NCBI GenBank assembly: GCA_034521225.1
Contig: JAXHMR010000012.1
Span: forward strand, 1-64,000
Direction of reading: 5' to 3'
DNA: 64,000 bases
From: Woeseia sp034521225
GTDB lineage: Bacteria; Pseudomonadota; Gammaproteobacteria; Steroidobacterales; Woeseiaceae
Part shown: piece by piece, positions 30,940-40,544 of the stretch
Layout: each line of letters opens with the position of its first letter
How positions within the stretch are numbered: position 1 is the stretch's first letter
The notes under the pieces: model-generated
Database searches by the model: none
What the model was told of the DNA's origin: nothing
What the model saw: only the letters and a program-made list of their open reading frames with translations
Program-made: the position numbers and the translations under genes

Positions 30940-33230
30940 ATGCAGTCCACTGAAGCCTTCTGGAACAAGATCGCGCCCAAATATGCCAGGACCGAAGTTC
31001 GCAACGAGCAGGTATATACCCGGAAACTGAAAATAACACAAAGCTATCTGAAACCCGATATGCGAGTCCTTGAGTTCGGCTGCGGCACCGGCACTACCGC
31101 GCTGCATCATGCGCCCCTCGTCAAGGAATACATCGCCACTGATATCGCCCGGGAGATGATCCGCATTGCCGAACAAAAATGCTCTGCAAATAACGTCGCC
31201 AACGTCCAAATTTTCTGTTGGAACGATAAACAGCGCGTGGGAAGAGAAACAACGATTCGATGCTGTGTTGGGGTTGAACGTTATGCACTTGCTACCCGAC
31301 TGGCCCACCCAGCTTGAAACCGTTTATCGGTTGTTGCCGTCCGGAGGGTTGTTCATCACCAGCACTGCCTGTATGAAGGAAAAGCTACCCTGGTCCTGGT
31401 TACGTTTTGTGGCTCCGCTATTTCGCACGTTGCACGTGTTTCCGACGTTGGCCTTCTTCAACAAACCCCCTCTGTCAGGATAGTTGCCCCGCTTTTTCTG
31501 AAAGTATCAGAGGAGGCACAGGAATCATGACATGGGAAGGTATTCAGACGAAAGACGAACAGCGGTTCTAAGCAAGCTATTGCCGCCGCACAATGGCGTG
31601 GCTGAAGCGGGTTGCGCGGGAAGAAGGCATTTGTCCGGCAACGCTTTACAATTGGCTGCAGTCGGCGAGACAGCGAGGCGTACCGGTGCGGGAAGTGGCA
31701 AGAAGAGCGCAGAGGAATGGAGCGGTGAGGCGAAGTTGGCGGTGGTGCTGGAAACAGCGAGCCTGAACGCAGACGAGTTGAGCCGCTATTGTCGGAGAAA
31801 GGGATTGTATCCAGAACAGATAGCGCGGTGGAAACAGGCGTGCATCGACACGGCGCAGTTGCAGCCGGATCGGGACCGCGAGGCTGCGGAGGAAGTGAGA
31901 GCGCTCAGGGCAGCGTAACCGGGCGCTGGAGAAGGAGCTTCGGCGCAAGGAAAAGCACTGGCCGAGAGCGCGGCATTACTGGTGCTGCAAAAAAGTACCG
32001 GGCGCTGTGGGAGGACGAGGACAAATGACCTCACTCGTACAGCGCGAACAGGTGGTAACGCTGGTGGATGAGGCGGTGCGCTCGGTGCCCGGCGCCATCG
32101 TGCCTGCGAGGTAATCGGTCTCAGCATACGCACCTGGCAGTGCTGGCGCCGGGTTGGCCAGTCGCACGTGGCGAGCGACGCGCGGCCCACGGCAGCCCGG
32201 CCGGCACCGGCCCACCGGCTGACGACGGCGGAGCGCGAACGGATCGTCACGGTGTGCAACCAGCCACCGTACGCCCACCTGCCACCTTCGCAGATCGTGC
32301 CGAAGCTGGCCGATCAGGGCGAGTACCTGGGCTCGGAGTCGAGCTTCTATCGGCGTGCTCAAGGCCGCCGATCAAGTGCATCATCGCGGCTCGACGCAGG
32401 CGCCGCGGGCCCGGCAGGTCGCCGACCACGCACATTGCCCGAGGTCCGAACGAGGTCTGGACCTGGGATGTGACCTGGCTGCCCAGCGAGGTACGCGGTC
32501 GGTTTCTCCGACCTGCACCTGATCAGCGATCTGTACAGCCGCTATGGCGTGCACTGGGAGGTGCACAGCAGGCCGAGCGTGGCGAGCTGGCGGCGGGCCT
32601 GATCGAACAGGCGATCTGGCGTGAACGCTGTTACGAGCGCAAGCCGATTCTGCACAGCGATAACCGGCGGACCGATGAAGTCGCGTCACGCTGCGCTCAC
32701 AAGCTACCGGATCTGGGTGTCGCGTCGTCCTACAGCCGGCCACGGGTCAGCGACTACAACGCGTTCATCGAGTCGCTGTTCCGCACGCTCAAGCACGGCA
32801 CCGATGGCCTCCGCCCAGGCGCTTTGCGTCGATCGAGCGAGGCACGGCAATGGGTGGCGCAGGTTCATGCGTTGGTACAACACCGAGCATCAGCACAGCG
32901 GCATTCGACTTTGTGACGCCGGCTCAGCGTCATCGAGGTGAAGACAAAGCCATCCTTGGCAAACGTGATGCAGTGTACGCTGCCGCGCGCAAAGCCAATC
33001 CGCGACGCTGGACGACAACAACACGCAACTGGCGCCACATCGAAAAAGTGGCGCTCAACCCCGATCAGGCTACCGCGAGAATCTCGATAACGTAGCTTGA
33101 TTTATGCGACAACTATCTTGCAAAACACCGCAAACGTGAATTTCGCGATTGCATCGTTCATACGGGCTTCGAGATTGTGCACGACTGGACTCCGGAAAGC
33201 AGCCCGATCACGAGCTTTTTGGTCTGTAGA
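30940..33230 (+). pseudogene. Class I SAM methyltransferase, frameshifted and split by an IS3 copy
   Basis: Residues 1-90 are intact: FWNKIAPKYARTEVRNEQVY, then motif I VLEFGCGTGTTALHHAP and YIATDIAREMIRIAEQK. A frameshift near 31215 is followed by FDAVLGLNVMHLLPDWPTQL, LLPSGGLFITSTACMKE and LFRTLHVFPTLAFFNK. There the IS3-family copy (31466-33125) is inserted. The C-terminus resumes on the far side: KREFRDCIVHTGFEIVHDWT then PESSPITSFLVCRKI, ending near 33230. So one methyltransferase gene of about 210 codons was first intact, then split. The substrate is unknown. Confidence 0.8.
31466..33125 (+). mobile_element. IS3-family element, copy 1 (frameshifted)
   Basis: The left end CCCCCTCTGTCAGGATAGTT and right end GCGACAACTATCTTGCA share an inverted core (AxGATAGTTGTCGC). 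It contains a helix-turn-helix orfA (31532 to about 32024) and an integrase-core orfB (about 32026-33095), both with several frameshifts relative to copy 2 at 34401. It interrupts the methyltransferase gene. The flanks contain AAAC-like sequence on each side that may be the target duplication, but I could not fix it. Confidence 0.8.
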
Positions 33231-33298
33231 AAAATACCGAGAATTAACGAGAGACTTCCAAATCCAATAACAAGGCAACGTTATGCAAGATAGTAAGC

Positions 33299-33707
33299 AT
33301 GGTACAAACAGAAGAGTGGTTATTTCAGCAGTTTGGAATATTTGTCGTATTAAACTATATTTATGCAGATGTTTTCATTTTGCTGGGAGGGCATGGCGCC
33401 TCAACAGCAGAAGAGGCAGAAATCGGCTTAATACGTTATCATCCCCTGAATTCCTTCTGGTTGCAGCCCTTTATTGACAAATGGCGATGGCCATGATCAT
33501 TGCCTTTCACGCCAGTGTTAAAGCACAATATCAATCGCTGGGCTAATATACTCATAAGCTTTTCATCAACACGTTCTAGGCGGTGTAGCTTCTCTTTCGT
33601 TGTGACTAATGCGATATACTGATATATATTTCGTGACTGTTGAAATTATCGCTTTGCTGTTTATCATTGGGATACGCTCTGGAGCTGGAACGATCTGACC
33701 TAATCAA
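33299..33707 (+). pseudogene. DUF6326-like membrane protein, decayed
   Basis: Frames in order give WLFQQFGIFVVLNYIYADVF, then MAMIIAFHASV, then HNINRWANILISF, then TVEIIALLFIIGYALE. These fit small four-helix membrane proteins of the DUF6326 type (FVTLNYLYxDVxGL ... EIPMAMxLLSxVL ... VNRWANI ... TIEIxxxLFIxWYAW). Three frames are used, so it is a pseudogene. Base composition is lower in GC than the flanks. It follows the methyltransferase on the same strand. Confidence 0.55.
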
Positions 33708-33844
33708 TGTATGAACCGAAAGCAGGTTGACACTGTTCCGCCTAAGCCATTGCCGAAAACGGCAGGATCAGACTGATAATCAGGGTCTGGAATAGCGAGT
33801 TCATGGCGGTTGCTCCGTTTGTTCGCGCGTATGAAAAGTATGAT

Positions 33845-34130
33845 CACTTTCCGCTGAATTCCAGCAGTATCCAGAGCCTGCGCCAATCTGCGATTCGACC
33901 CCTGTCCTGGGCGATCAACCAGGGAGCGGGGATCAGTTTTTGCGATTACATCAATCAGCTTCTATTGGCCGAGGCGCAGCGACGATTGCAGCAACCACTG
34001 AAGAATCTATTTTGGAGATTGCTCTCGCCGCAGGTTTTAATTCCAAATCCACTTTCAATACGCTATTCAAATCCAGTACCGGACTGAACACCAAGGCAAT
34101 TTCAACGTCAGCAGGTGCGGAAAAAATCCG
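33845..34130 (+). pseudogene. AraC-family regulator, C-terminal remnant
   Basis: Two frames give LSWAINQGAGISFCDYINQL then LLAEAQRRLQQP, and EESILEIALAAGFNSKSTFN followed by TLFKSSTGLNTKAI. This is the double helix-turn-helix of AraC proteins of the subgroup with LSQxIN...FNSKSxFNxxFK. The N-terminal part is missing or unrecognisable. A frameshift lies near 33990. The intact AraC protein at 54694 is of the same general subgroup. Confidence 0.7.
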
Positions 34131-34179
34131 GATTCCGGACGAAATAATGGCGGCAAAACAGCCAAGGTGACCGCTTCTT

Positions 34180-34330
34180 TCCTGGATATCGGATCACAGA
34201 ACATGGTAAAAGAGACTCACAAGGACCAGGAAGGCCGGAATCGCGATCACGATCATTGTCCCCATCTTGTTGATCTGGTTGCGGCAGATGGCTACGCCGA
34301 TTTCCCCGCGCTGGAAACCGACCCGCAGCA
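34180..34330 (-). pseudogene. C-terminal fragment of an unknown membrane protein
   Basis: The minus strand encodes GEIGVAICRNQINKMGTMIV followed by a hydrophobic stretch (IAIPAFLVLVSLFYHVL) and a stop, ending convergently with the AraC remnant. The 5' part is cut by the left end of IS3 copy 2. No family recognised. Confidence 0.4.
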
Positions 34331-34400
34331 ACCCGCGGCGGCGCCGATCGACAATGTTCGTCTGATCTCAACGCCGACCCTGGTGCACTGGAAGCTGAAA

Positions 34401-36032
34401 CCCCCTCTGTCAGGATAGTTGTCGCTTTTTCTGAAAGTATCAGAGGAGGCGCAGGAATCATGACATGGGAAGGTATTCAGACGAAAGACGAACAGCGGTT
34501 CTAAGCAAGTTATTGCCGCCGCACAATGGCGTGGTGAAGCGGGTTGCGCGGGAAGAAGGCATTTGTCCGGCAACGCTTTACAATTGGCTGCAGGCGGCGA
34601 GACAGCGAGGCGTACCGGTGCCGGGAAGTGGCAAGAAGAGCGCAGAGGAATGGAGCGGTGAGGCGAAGTTGGCGGTGGTGCTGGAAACAGCGAGCCTGAA
34701 CGCGGACGAGTTAAGCCGCTATTGCCGGAGAAAGGGATTGTATCCAGAACAGATAGCGCGGTGGAAACAGGCGTGCATCGACACGGCGCAGTTGCAGCCG
34801 GATCGGGACCGCGAAGCCGCGGAGGAAGTGAGAGCGCTCAGGCAGCGTAACCGGGCGCTGGAGAGGAGCTTCGGCGCAAGGAAAAAGCACTGGCCGAGAG
34901 CGCGGCATTACTGGTGCTGCAAAAAAGTACCGGGCGCTGTGGGAGGACGAGGACGAATGACCTCACTCGTACAGCGCGAACAGGTGGTAACGCTGGTGGA
35001 TGAGGCGGTGCGCTCGGTGCCCGGCGCCATCGTGCCTGCGAGGTAATCGGTCTCAGCGTACGCACCCTGCAGCGCTGGCGCCCGGTTGGCCAGTCGCACG
35101 TGGCGAGCGACGCGCGGCCCACGGCCATCCGGCCGGCACCGGCCCACCGGCTGACGACGGCGGAGCGCGAACGGATCGTCACGGTGTGCAACCAGCCACC
35201 GTACGCCCACCTGCCACCTTCGCAGATCGTGCCGAAGCTGGCCGATCAGGGCGAGTACCTGGGCTCGGAGTCGAGCTTTTATCGCGTGCTCAAGGCCGCC
35301 GATCAAGTGCATCATCGCGGCTCGACGCAGGTGCCGCGGGCCCGGCAGTTCCCGACCACGCACATCGCCCAAGGTCCGAACGAGATCTGGACCTGGGATG
35401 TGACCTGGCTGCCCAGCCGAGGTACGCGGTCGGTTTTTCTACCTGTACCTGATCAGCGATCTGTACAGCCGCTATGGCGTGCACTGGGAGGTGCACGAGG
35501 CCGAGTGTGGCGAGCTGGCGGCGGCCCTGATCGAACAGGCGATCTGGCGTGAACGCTGTTACGAGCACAAGCCGATTCTGCACAGTGACAACGGTGGACC
35601 GATGAAGTCCGTCACGTTGCGTCACAAGTTACTGGATCTGGGTGTCGCGTCGTCCTACAGCCGGCCACGGGTCAGCGATGACAACGCGTTCATCGAGTCG
35701 CTGTTCCGCACGCTCAAGCACGGACCAATGGCCCCACCCAGGCGCTTTGCGTCGATCGAGGAGGCACGGCAATGGGTGGCGAGGTTCATGCGTTGGTACA
35801 ACACCGAGCATCAGCACAGTGGCATTCGATTTGTGACGCCGGCTCAGCGTCATCGAGGTGAAGACAAAGCCATCCTTGCCAAACGTGATGCCGTGTACGC
35901 CGCCGCGCGCAAAGCCAATCCGCGACGCTGGACGACTACAACACGCAACTGGCGCCACATCGAAAAAGTGGCGCTCAACCCCGATCAGGCTACCGGGAGA
36001 ATCTCGATAACGTAGCTTGATTTATGCGACAA
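34401..36032 (+). mobile_element. IS3-family element, copy 2
   Basis: It begins with the same left end as copy 1 (CCCCCTCTGTCAGGATAGTT). It runs to TTTATGCGACAA at 36032, where the last few bases of the copy 1 right end are replaced by amidohydrolase sequence. Both genes are better preserved than in copy 1. The two copies bracket about 1.3 kb of decayed genes and could have recombined or moved them as a unit. Confidence 0.8.
34465..36015 (+). pseudogene. IS3-family transposase orfA and orfB (copy 2)
   Basis: orfA starts at 34465 (MGRYSDERRTAVLSKLLPPH) with a helix-turn-helix (VKRVAREEGICPATLYNWL) and a long charged coiled coil, broken near 34865. orfB starts at 34957 (MTSLVQREQVVTLVDEAV). 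It has HTTAERE-type sequence (RLTTAERERIVTVCNQPPYA) and the integrase core: first Asp in IWTWDVTWLPS, second in KPILHSDNGGPM, Glu in FIESLFRTLKH, then WYNTEHQHSGI. Breaks near 35030 and 35430 interrupt it. The triad is otherwise complete. Confidence 0.8.
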
Positions 36033-37310
36033 CCACCCGCAACACCGTGAAGATGCGCGGTCTGTACTGGTCATCGGCGAGCGCATCGTTGAGGTTGGCG
36101 CCGCCGGCGAATTGACAGCACCGGGAGGCGTGACGCACCGTCGATGCCCGGGGCACAGCCTTATCCCGGGACTGATCGACGCGCATATCCATCTCAGCGA
36201 CGAGGCGGAGTTGGCGGGCTATATCGCCCATGGGGTCACCGGCCTGCGTAACGTGTCCGGCTACCGATTCCATCTGCCGCTTGCAGATAACATCAGAGAG
36301 GGCCTGATCCTCGGCCCGGACTTTGTCACGACAGGCCAATACTCAACGGCCGAGGCCCGAATGAAAACCCTCTGCAGCGGACGGTCACGACGGATGCCGA
36401 GGCTCGTGTCGCGGTACGGGATCAACACAATGCCGGGTTCCGCGGGCTGAAGTTGTACTCCAATCTGAGCCGCGATGCCTTTGATGCCATTCTCGAAGAG
36501 GCAGACGCGCTCGGCATGCGAGTAATGGGTCATACACCAGAGGGCAAGCGGACCGCGGGCATTCCTCCGCGAGAAACCCTTTGAGATCCCTTGGGAGGCT
36601 TCGCTCGGCCGGGGTTTCACGACATTCGAACATATTGAAACGCTCGTCTGGCATAGTCTGCGCGGTGAAGTGGATGAGGCACGGATGCGAGAGGTGGCCG
36701 AAAAGTTGGCCGCGTCAGGCGAAGCTGTCACCACCACGCTAATTGCTCACAAATCATTGGTGCTGATTCGCTGAGACCAAGGGCGCGTATTTGCAACGCC
36801 CCGGCTCTGACACCATCAACCCGCTAATTCGCCTTGCGCAGCACGGCGATGCAAAGTACTGGAGCCAGGCTGACCCGTCGGCCTACGAGGGGCCACGTGC
36901 CGATTTCTATCTTACGGCAACTCGATTGCTGCATGAGGCAGGTGTCCCCTTGATAGCAGGAACCGACGCAGGCCTCTTCTCCATCATTCCAGGGGCGTCG
37001 ATGGCGCGAGAGTTGGAACTCCTGGCTCGAGGCAGGGCTTTCCCCGCACCAGGCGCTGGCATCAGCCACGCGGATCAGCGCGCGTACTCTGGGGTTTCAG
37101 CAATCCGGAATGATCGCGCCGGGCTATTGCGCCAATCTCGTACTACTGTCCGAAGATCCGCCGACAAGGATTGGCGCGGTTGAGTTTCCGGCCGCCGTTA
37201 TGCTTGGCGGATACTGGATGGATGACGTCAAGCTCGAAGAATTGAGAGAAGCCGCCCGCGACACTTCGCTCATCCGCTCTTTCTGGCGAGCACTGCGAAT
37301 GAAGTTTTAG
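36033..37310 (+). pseudogene. Metal-dependent amidohydrolase (PF01979), truncated and frameshifted
   Basis: The start is cut by IS3 copy 2. The frame opens in SVLVIGERIVEVGAAGELTA, then the metal motif LIPGLIDAHIHLSDEAELA, and VTGLRNVSGYRFHLPL. Frameshifts near 36390, 36580 and 36775 follow, with FTTFEHIETLVWHSLRGEV (the FEH histidine) and AGVPLIAGTDAGLFSIIPGA (the catalytic Asp region) in later frames. It ends RSFWRALRMKF at 37310. It resembles imidazolonepropionase-like amidohydrolases; the substrate is unknown. Confidence 0.8.
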
Positions 37311-37322
37311 TGTACCCCGTCA

Positions 37323-37662
37323 TTACTCACACCTGCATAAGTATTGCATTATTAATCCGGCAGGCTCCAAAACGCTCGTTTTCGCTAACCGCCTCGCCGC
37401 GACGGCCGCTTCGACCGGCAGTTGCAGGTCTCGCTCGAAGCATACATGCAGGCAGCCGCCCCACGCCATGTCGAGATATTCGGTTGTCGATCTGAAGGTC
37501 TGTTCGAAGCCCGCCGGGAGTTCCGGATCCGTGCTCGTCGCCGCGACAAACAGGTGCCGCCCGGCCAGCGCGCGGCCGAGCGGTTTTCGGAACGCGACGA
37601 GGTCGGAAAGGCGGTCGACGAAGCGTTTCATCGTCGCGCTCGTCGAGTACCAGTACAGCGGA
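37323..37662 (-). pseudogene. Flavodoxin-fold NAD(P)H oxidoreductase, C-terminal fragment
   Basis: The minus strand encodes MKRFVDRLSDLVAFRKPLGR, then ALAGRHLFVAATSTDPELPA and EYLDMAWGGCLHVCFERDL, which match the C-terminal half of FMN-dependent reductases (the MKxFxDRLSDL loop). The preceding TPLYW...T segment is in another frame, and the FMN-binding N-terminus is missing. It is cut by the short repeat at 37663. Convergent with the amidohydrolase. Confidence 0.65.
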
Positions 37663-37893
37663 GTGGCCAGTCACACCGAGATGGAACGTTTCGCAGAATT
37701 CAGTTTGGAGAGCGTTGATCTGTTTCGCTGTGAGTCCGTAATCAGCGACCCACCAATCTCTGAACGCCGTCACACCAATTGCATAGCCAGCATGCCGGCT
37801 CCGAAAGTCGCCGGTCCAAAGCATTCCCATTGGCATCGGCATTGTCGACACTTGTACCATGTGCCCAATGCTGCTTAATCAGTAATTCGCCAC
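37663..37893 (+). mobile_element. Internally deleted derivative of the IS481-like element
   Basis: It encodes SLESVDLFRCESV, matching the first catalytic motif of the transposase at 3943, followed after a deletion by HWHRHCRHLYHVPNAA, matching its last residues (RWRSHCRGLYHLPVAA). It ends with TAATTCGCCACA, the same right terminal repeat. About 230 bp remain, with no room for a functional transposase, so it resembles a miniature derivative. It separates the oxidoreductase fragment from IS5 copy E. Confidence 0.65.
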
Positions 37894-37928
37894 ACGCACC
37901 CCGAAATCGAATCAGACGCCACACTTTT

Positions 37929-39002
37929 GGACCTTGGTGCATGGCTCCGCCTCCCGAGCTACGATGGTACAACCCTCCCGCCCACGGAGAACGCAGTGCC
38001 ACAGATATATCCACAGCGTAACCAGCTGAAGTATACGAAGAAGCAATATCGAGTCCGGGCTCTGCAAACGCGGTGACCTGACGATCTGGTTTTCAGAAGA
38101 TGCGCTTCGCGACTGGCATCCGCCGGTGGGCGCAAAACCCGGTGGCCAACGCCGCTACTCAGACACGGCCATTGAGGCGGCGTTGACCGTCCGTGCGGTC
38201 TACGGTCTGGCCTTGCGGCAAACCGAAGGTTTCCTTCGATCCGTCGCCAGGCTGCTGCAGCTCGACATTGAGATTCCTGACCACTCCACTCTGTCTCGCC
38301 GCTCCTCAACCCTGAAGGCGCACGTGCGGAATATGGGCAACGCTGATGGCCCCGTACACATCCTTATTGATAGCACAGGCTTGAAGGCTCACCGAGGATC
38401 GACTGCTCCGGCCGACAGGCGCAATCGCCGAACCTGGCGCAAGTTACATCTGGTCGTTGACCTGACAACCGCCGAGATCCTCACATCGAAGATCACGACG
38501 CACTGCACGCGCGATTCGACACCCGTCCGGGATCTGCTGGCGCCGATAAATCGTGGACTCGCCTCGGTGCGAGCGGACGGCGCTTACGACCGAGCTTCCG
38601 TCTATTGTGCCATTGAGAACCACGCGATCAGACGGACCTACTCCGACCAGAATCCTCATCCCGCCCGGGCGTAATGCGAAAACCAGCGACGATGCAGGCG
38701 TCGAGAGCGACCAGCGAGATGCGAACATCCGAGATATCGATCGTGTCGGCCGAAGTTGTTGGCAGAGGGAATCCGGCTACACGCGGCGAAGTCTCGTCGA
38801 GACAGCCGTCTCGCGCTTCAAGAATGAATTCGGCGTTACCCTTGGAAGCCGTACTATGCAATCACAGGTCACTGAGGTACGCATTGCTTGTTCAATTCTG
38901 AACACGATGACGAAACTCGGAATGCCGGATGGATACTGCGTCTCCTAAGAAGAATTACCTGCCACCCGACTCCGGCCTGGAATGGAGTCATGCAACAAGG
39001 CC
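37929..39002 (+). mobile_element. IS5-family copy E, near full length with internal deletion
   Basis: Starts GGACCTTGGTGCATGGCTCC and ends ATGCAACAAGGCC at 39002. About 26 bp are missing near 38055 relative to copy C (the VRNWREYEAG region), and frames break near 38320 and 38620. The N-terminal (KPGGQRRYSDTAIEAALTVR) and C-terminal (ESGYTRRSLVETAVSRFKNE) segments are well kept. Its right end cuts the redoxin gene at 39003. Confidence 0.85.
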
Positions 39003-39149
39003 TATGACATGACTGACACATCCCGGACAGAGCATCTGGAAGGCGCAGGCGACCACGATGTGGCCGCGCTGCGCCTCCAGATCCACCGGCGCCGGCGTAT
39101 TCAGCCATTCCGAGGTGCGCCAGGATGGCGCCAGGACAGGCTGATCCAT
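39003..39149 (-). pseudogene. TlpA-like redoxin, truncated by IS5
   Basis: From ATG 39149 the minus strand encodes MDQPVLAPSWRTSEWLNTPA then VDLEAQRGHIVVACAFQMLC, with the redox motif CPGC, then VSH, before the IS5 right end at 39002. This fits the start of a TlpA/AhpC-like thiol protein (SEWLNT...L..LRGxVVVxxAFQMLCPGCV). The C-terminal two thirds are gone. It is the third gene of a minus-strand operon, 9 bp after the cytochrome P460 stop. Confidence 0.75.
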
Positions 39150-39158
39150 GGCAAATCC

Positions 39159-39635
39159 TCAGTCGCGCAACCGGCTGAACGTGTAGTCCTGGGCCTTCTG
39201 CGGTTGGTGACAGGCGAAGCAGGCCGAGGCCGCCTGATCACCCACCACCCGGTTCGCCGGATCACCGCCGCCAAAGCCTTCGAATCCCCAGCCGCCGGTG
39301 GCGGCGAACTTCTTCGCGTCCTTGTGCATCACGCCCACCACCTTGCGGGCGCCTTCCGTAACGGCATTACCGTCGTGCACGGCTTCGAGCAGATCGAAGA
39401 TGATCACGGCCCCGTCAGGGAAGGTGTCGCTCTGATAGCCCTCAAGCGCCTTGTCATTCGCATAGAGGTGGTGGATGCCACCGAAGGCGCCATACAGGGG
39501 ATGCCCTTCTTCAATCACCATGCTCTTGACATGGTGCCAGTCGCGGTAGCCTTCCGGGTATGGTACTTCGGGTCCGGCCGCGAGGGCCACGGTGGCCGCC
39601 GTAACACCGAGCAGAATCAGGATCTTCGCTTTCAT
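39159..39635 (-). CDS. Cytochrome P460-family c-type heme protein
   Basis: A 158-residue exported protein with a cleavable signal peptide (MKAKILILLGVTAATVALAA). The mature part has VPYPEGYRDWHHVKSMVIEE, then FPDGAVIIFDLLEAVHDGN and GVMHKDAKKFAATGGWGFEG, all typical of PF16694. A C-terminal heme-attachment CFACH (CxxCH) follows. In the family, P460 proteins act in the periplasm on hydroxylamine or NO, although many members have unknown substrates and I cannot tell whether the special lysine-heme crosslink exists here. Start ATG 39635 has an AGGAG site 7-11 bp upstream. It lies between thioredoxin-like and redoxin genes, suggesting periplasmic redox or nitrosative-stress work. Confidence 0.85.
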   Translation of the reverse strand: MKAKILILLGVTAATVALAAGPEVPYPEGYRDWHHVKSMVIEEGHPLYGAFGGIHHLYANDKALEGYQSDTFPDGAVIIFDLLEAVHDGNAVTEGARKVVGVMHKDAKKFAATGGWGFEGFGGGDPANRVVGDQAASACFACHQPQKAQDYTFSRLRD

Positions 39636-39646
39636 GGTTAGCGCTC

Positions 39647-39883
39647 CTATTTGAGATCGGCGATGGCGGCGCCGAAGTTGATGTGGAACGGCTGTCCGGC
39701 GATGACCAGCGCCGGAACCGATTGGACGCCGGCTGCCTCAGCCTCAGTGATGCGCGTCTTGGCCTCGCCGAGATGCACGACCTCAATGTCGAAGCGCGTG
39801 GGATCGATGGCGTCGGCGAGCTGCTGCTCGGCGGCGACACAGACAGGGCAGCCGGCGTGATAAAAGATGGCATTGGTTTTCAT
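39647..39883 (-). CDS. Small thioredoxin-like protein with CPVC motif
   Basis: A 78-residue protein: MKTNAIFYHAGCPVCVAAEQ, then FDIEVVHLGEAKTRITEAEA and the cis-proline region SVPALVIAGQPFHINFGAA. The CPVC active site and short length fit glutaredoxin/thioredoxin-like proteins. There is no signal peptide, so it is probably cytoplasmic. It is first in the operon, with its stop 11 bp before the P460 start. The start region shares a motif with the MarR gene start (see the regulatory entries). Confidence 0.8.
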   Translation of the reverse strand: MKTNAIFYHAGCPVCVAAEQQLADAIDPTRFDIEVVHLGEAKTRITEAEAAGVQSVPALVIAGQPFHINFGAAIADLK

Positions 39884-39904
39884 GTAAGGACTCCTGAACT
39901 ATAT
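39884..39904 (-). promoter_or_regulatory. Candidate operator/RBS motif before the thioredoxin-like gene
   Basis: Reading the minus strand, TAGTTCAGGAGTCCTTAC directly precedes the ATG. The core AGGAGTCCT is an odd palindrome (AGGAnTCCT) that includes the Shine-Dalgarno. The marR start at 40545 has nearly the same arrangement. A shared repressor site is possible; it is inference. Confidence 0.4.
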
Positions 39905-39910
39905 ATTCTA

Positions 39911-39939
39911 AATAAAACCCCGTCACATCGAACGGGGTG
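39911..39939 (-). terminator. Rho-independent terminator after marR
   Basis: On the minus strand ACCCCGT, an 8-base loop and ACGGGGT form a perfect 7-bp stem followed by TTTATTT. It lies 13 bp after the marR stop and before the thioredoxin-like gene, so the two genes are separate transcription units unless read-through occurs. Confidence 0.75.
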
Positions 39940-39951
39940 GTTAAACCGCCG

Positions 39952-40544
39952 TCAGGCGGCGGATTCGTGCTCCGCGCAGTCGACGCGGAGGTGTCGGTCG
40001 GCCATCGGTGCGCCGACGAATGCGCAGTAATGAGGCGTGCTCGTGCCGGGCACGACGTTCTCGCGGAAATGCCGACAGGTTACGCAAGTGCGCTGCGGGG
40101 CAATCAACTGACGCTGCTGGCAATTGCCGGATCATCTTGACCACCAGGCCAAGCAGTGATTCTTGCTCGGTCCCGGATAGGCCAGCGACGATCGGCGCGA
40201 AGCTGCTCGGCCACGACTGCGCGACCCGATTGCCCTTGGCCGTTGCCTTCAGGGCAACGGCGCGACCGTCTGAGGCGTCTGCATGCTTCTTTACCAGCGA
40301 TTTCCTCAAGGGCCGCCACGGCATCGCTGGCGGTGGCCTTGCGAACACCGGCGTGCGCGGCGGCGGCAGTGAGCCGTGCGCCCTCCGGACGATTGGCGAC
40401 AAACCGCAGGATGTCCGCTTGGGTGGGAGACAGGCCAGCGCTTTCAGCGGCCTGCCAATCGAGCTGACGAGCAACGGCGGCCAGCCGGGTCAGGCCATCG
40501 GCCAGTCGACGATCGAGGGGCTCTGTAATTTGGTCGAACTTCAT
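39952..40544 (-). pseudogene. MarR-type regulator with cysteine-rich C-terminal tail, two frameshifts
   Basis: Residues 1-90 give a winged-helix domain: LADGLTRLAAVARQLDWQAA, GLSPTQADILRFVANRPEGA and HAGVRKATASDAVAALEE. A frameshift near 40300 leads to SLVKKHADASDGRAVALKAT and ESLLGLVVKMIRQL. A second break near 40130 leads to CVTCRHFRENVVPGTSTPHY then CAFVGAPMADRHLRVDCAEH and the stop at 39952. That tail has Cys-x2-Cys, His-x-Cys and Cys-x2-His, suggesting a metal or redox sensor. Its neighbours are all thiol or heme proteins. The breaks may be consensus errors, because the whole protein is coherent. Confidence 0.75.
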
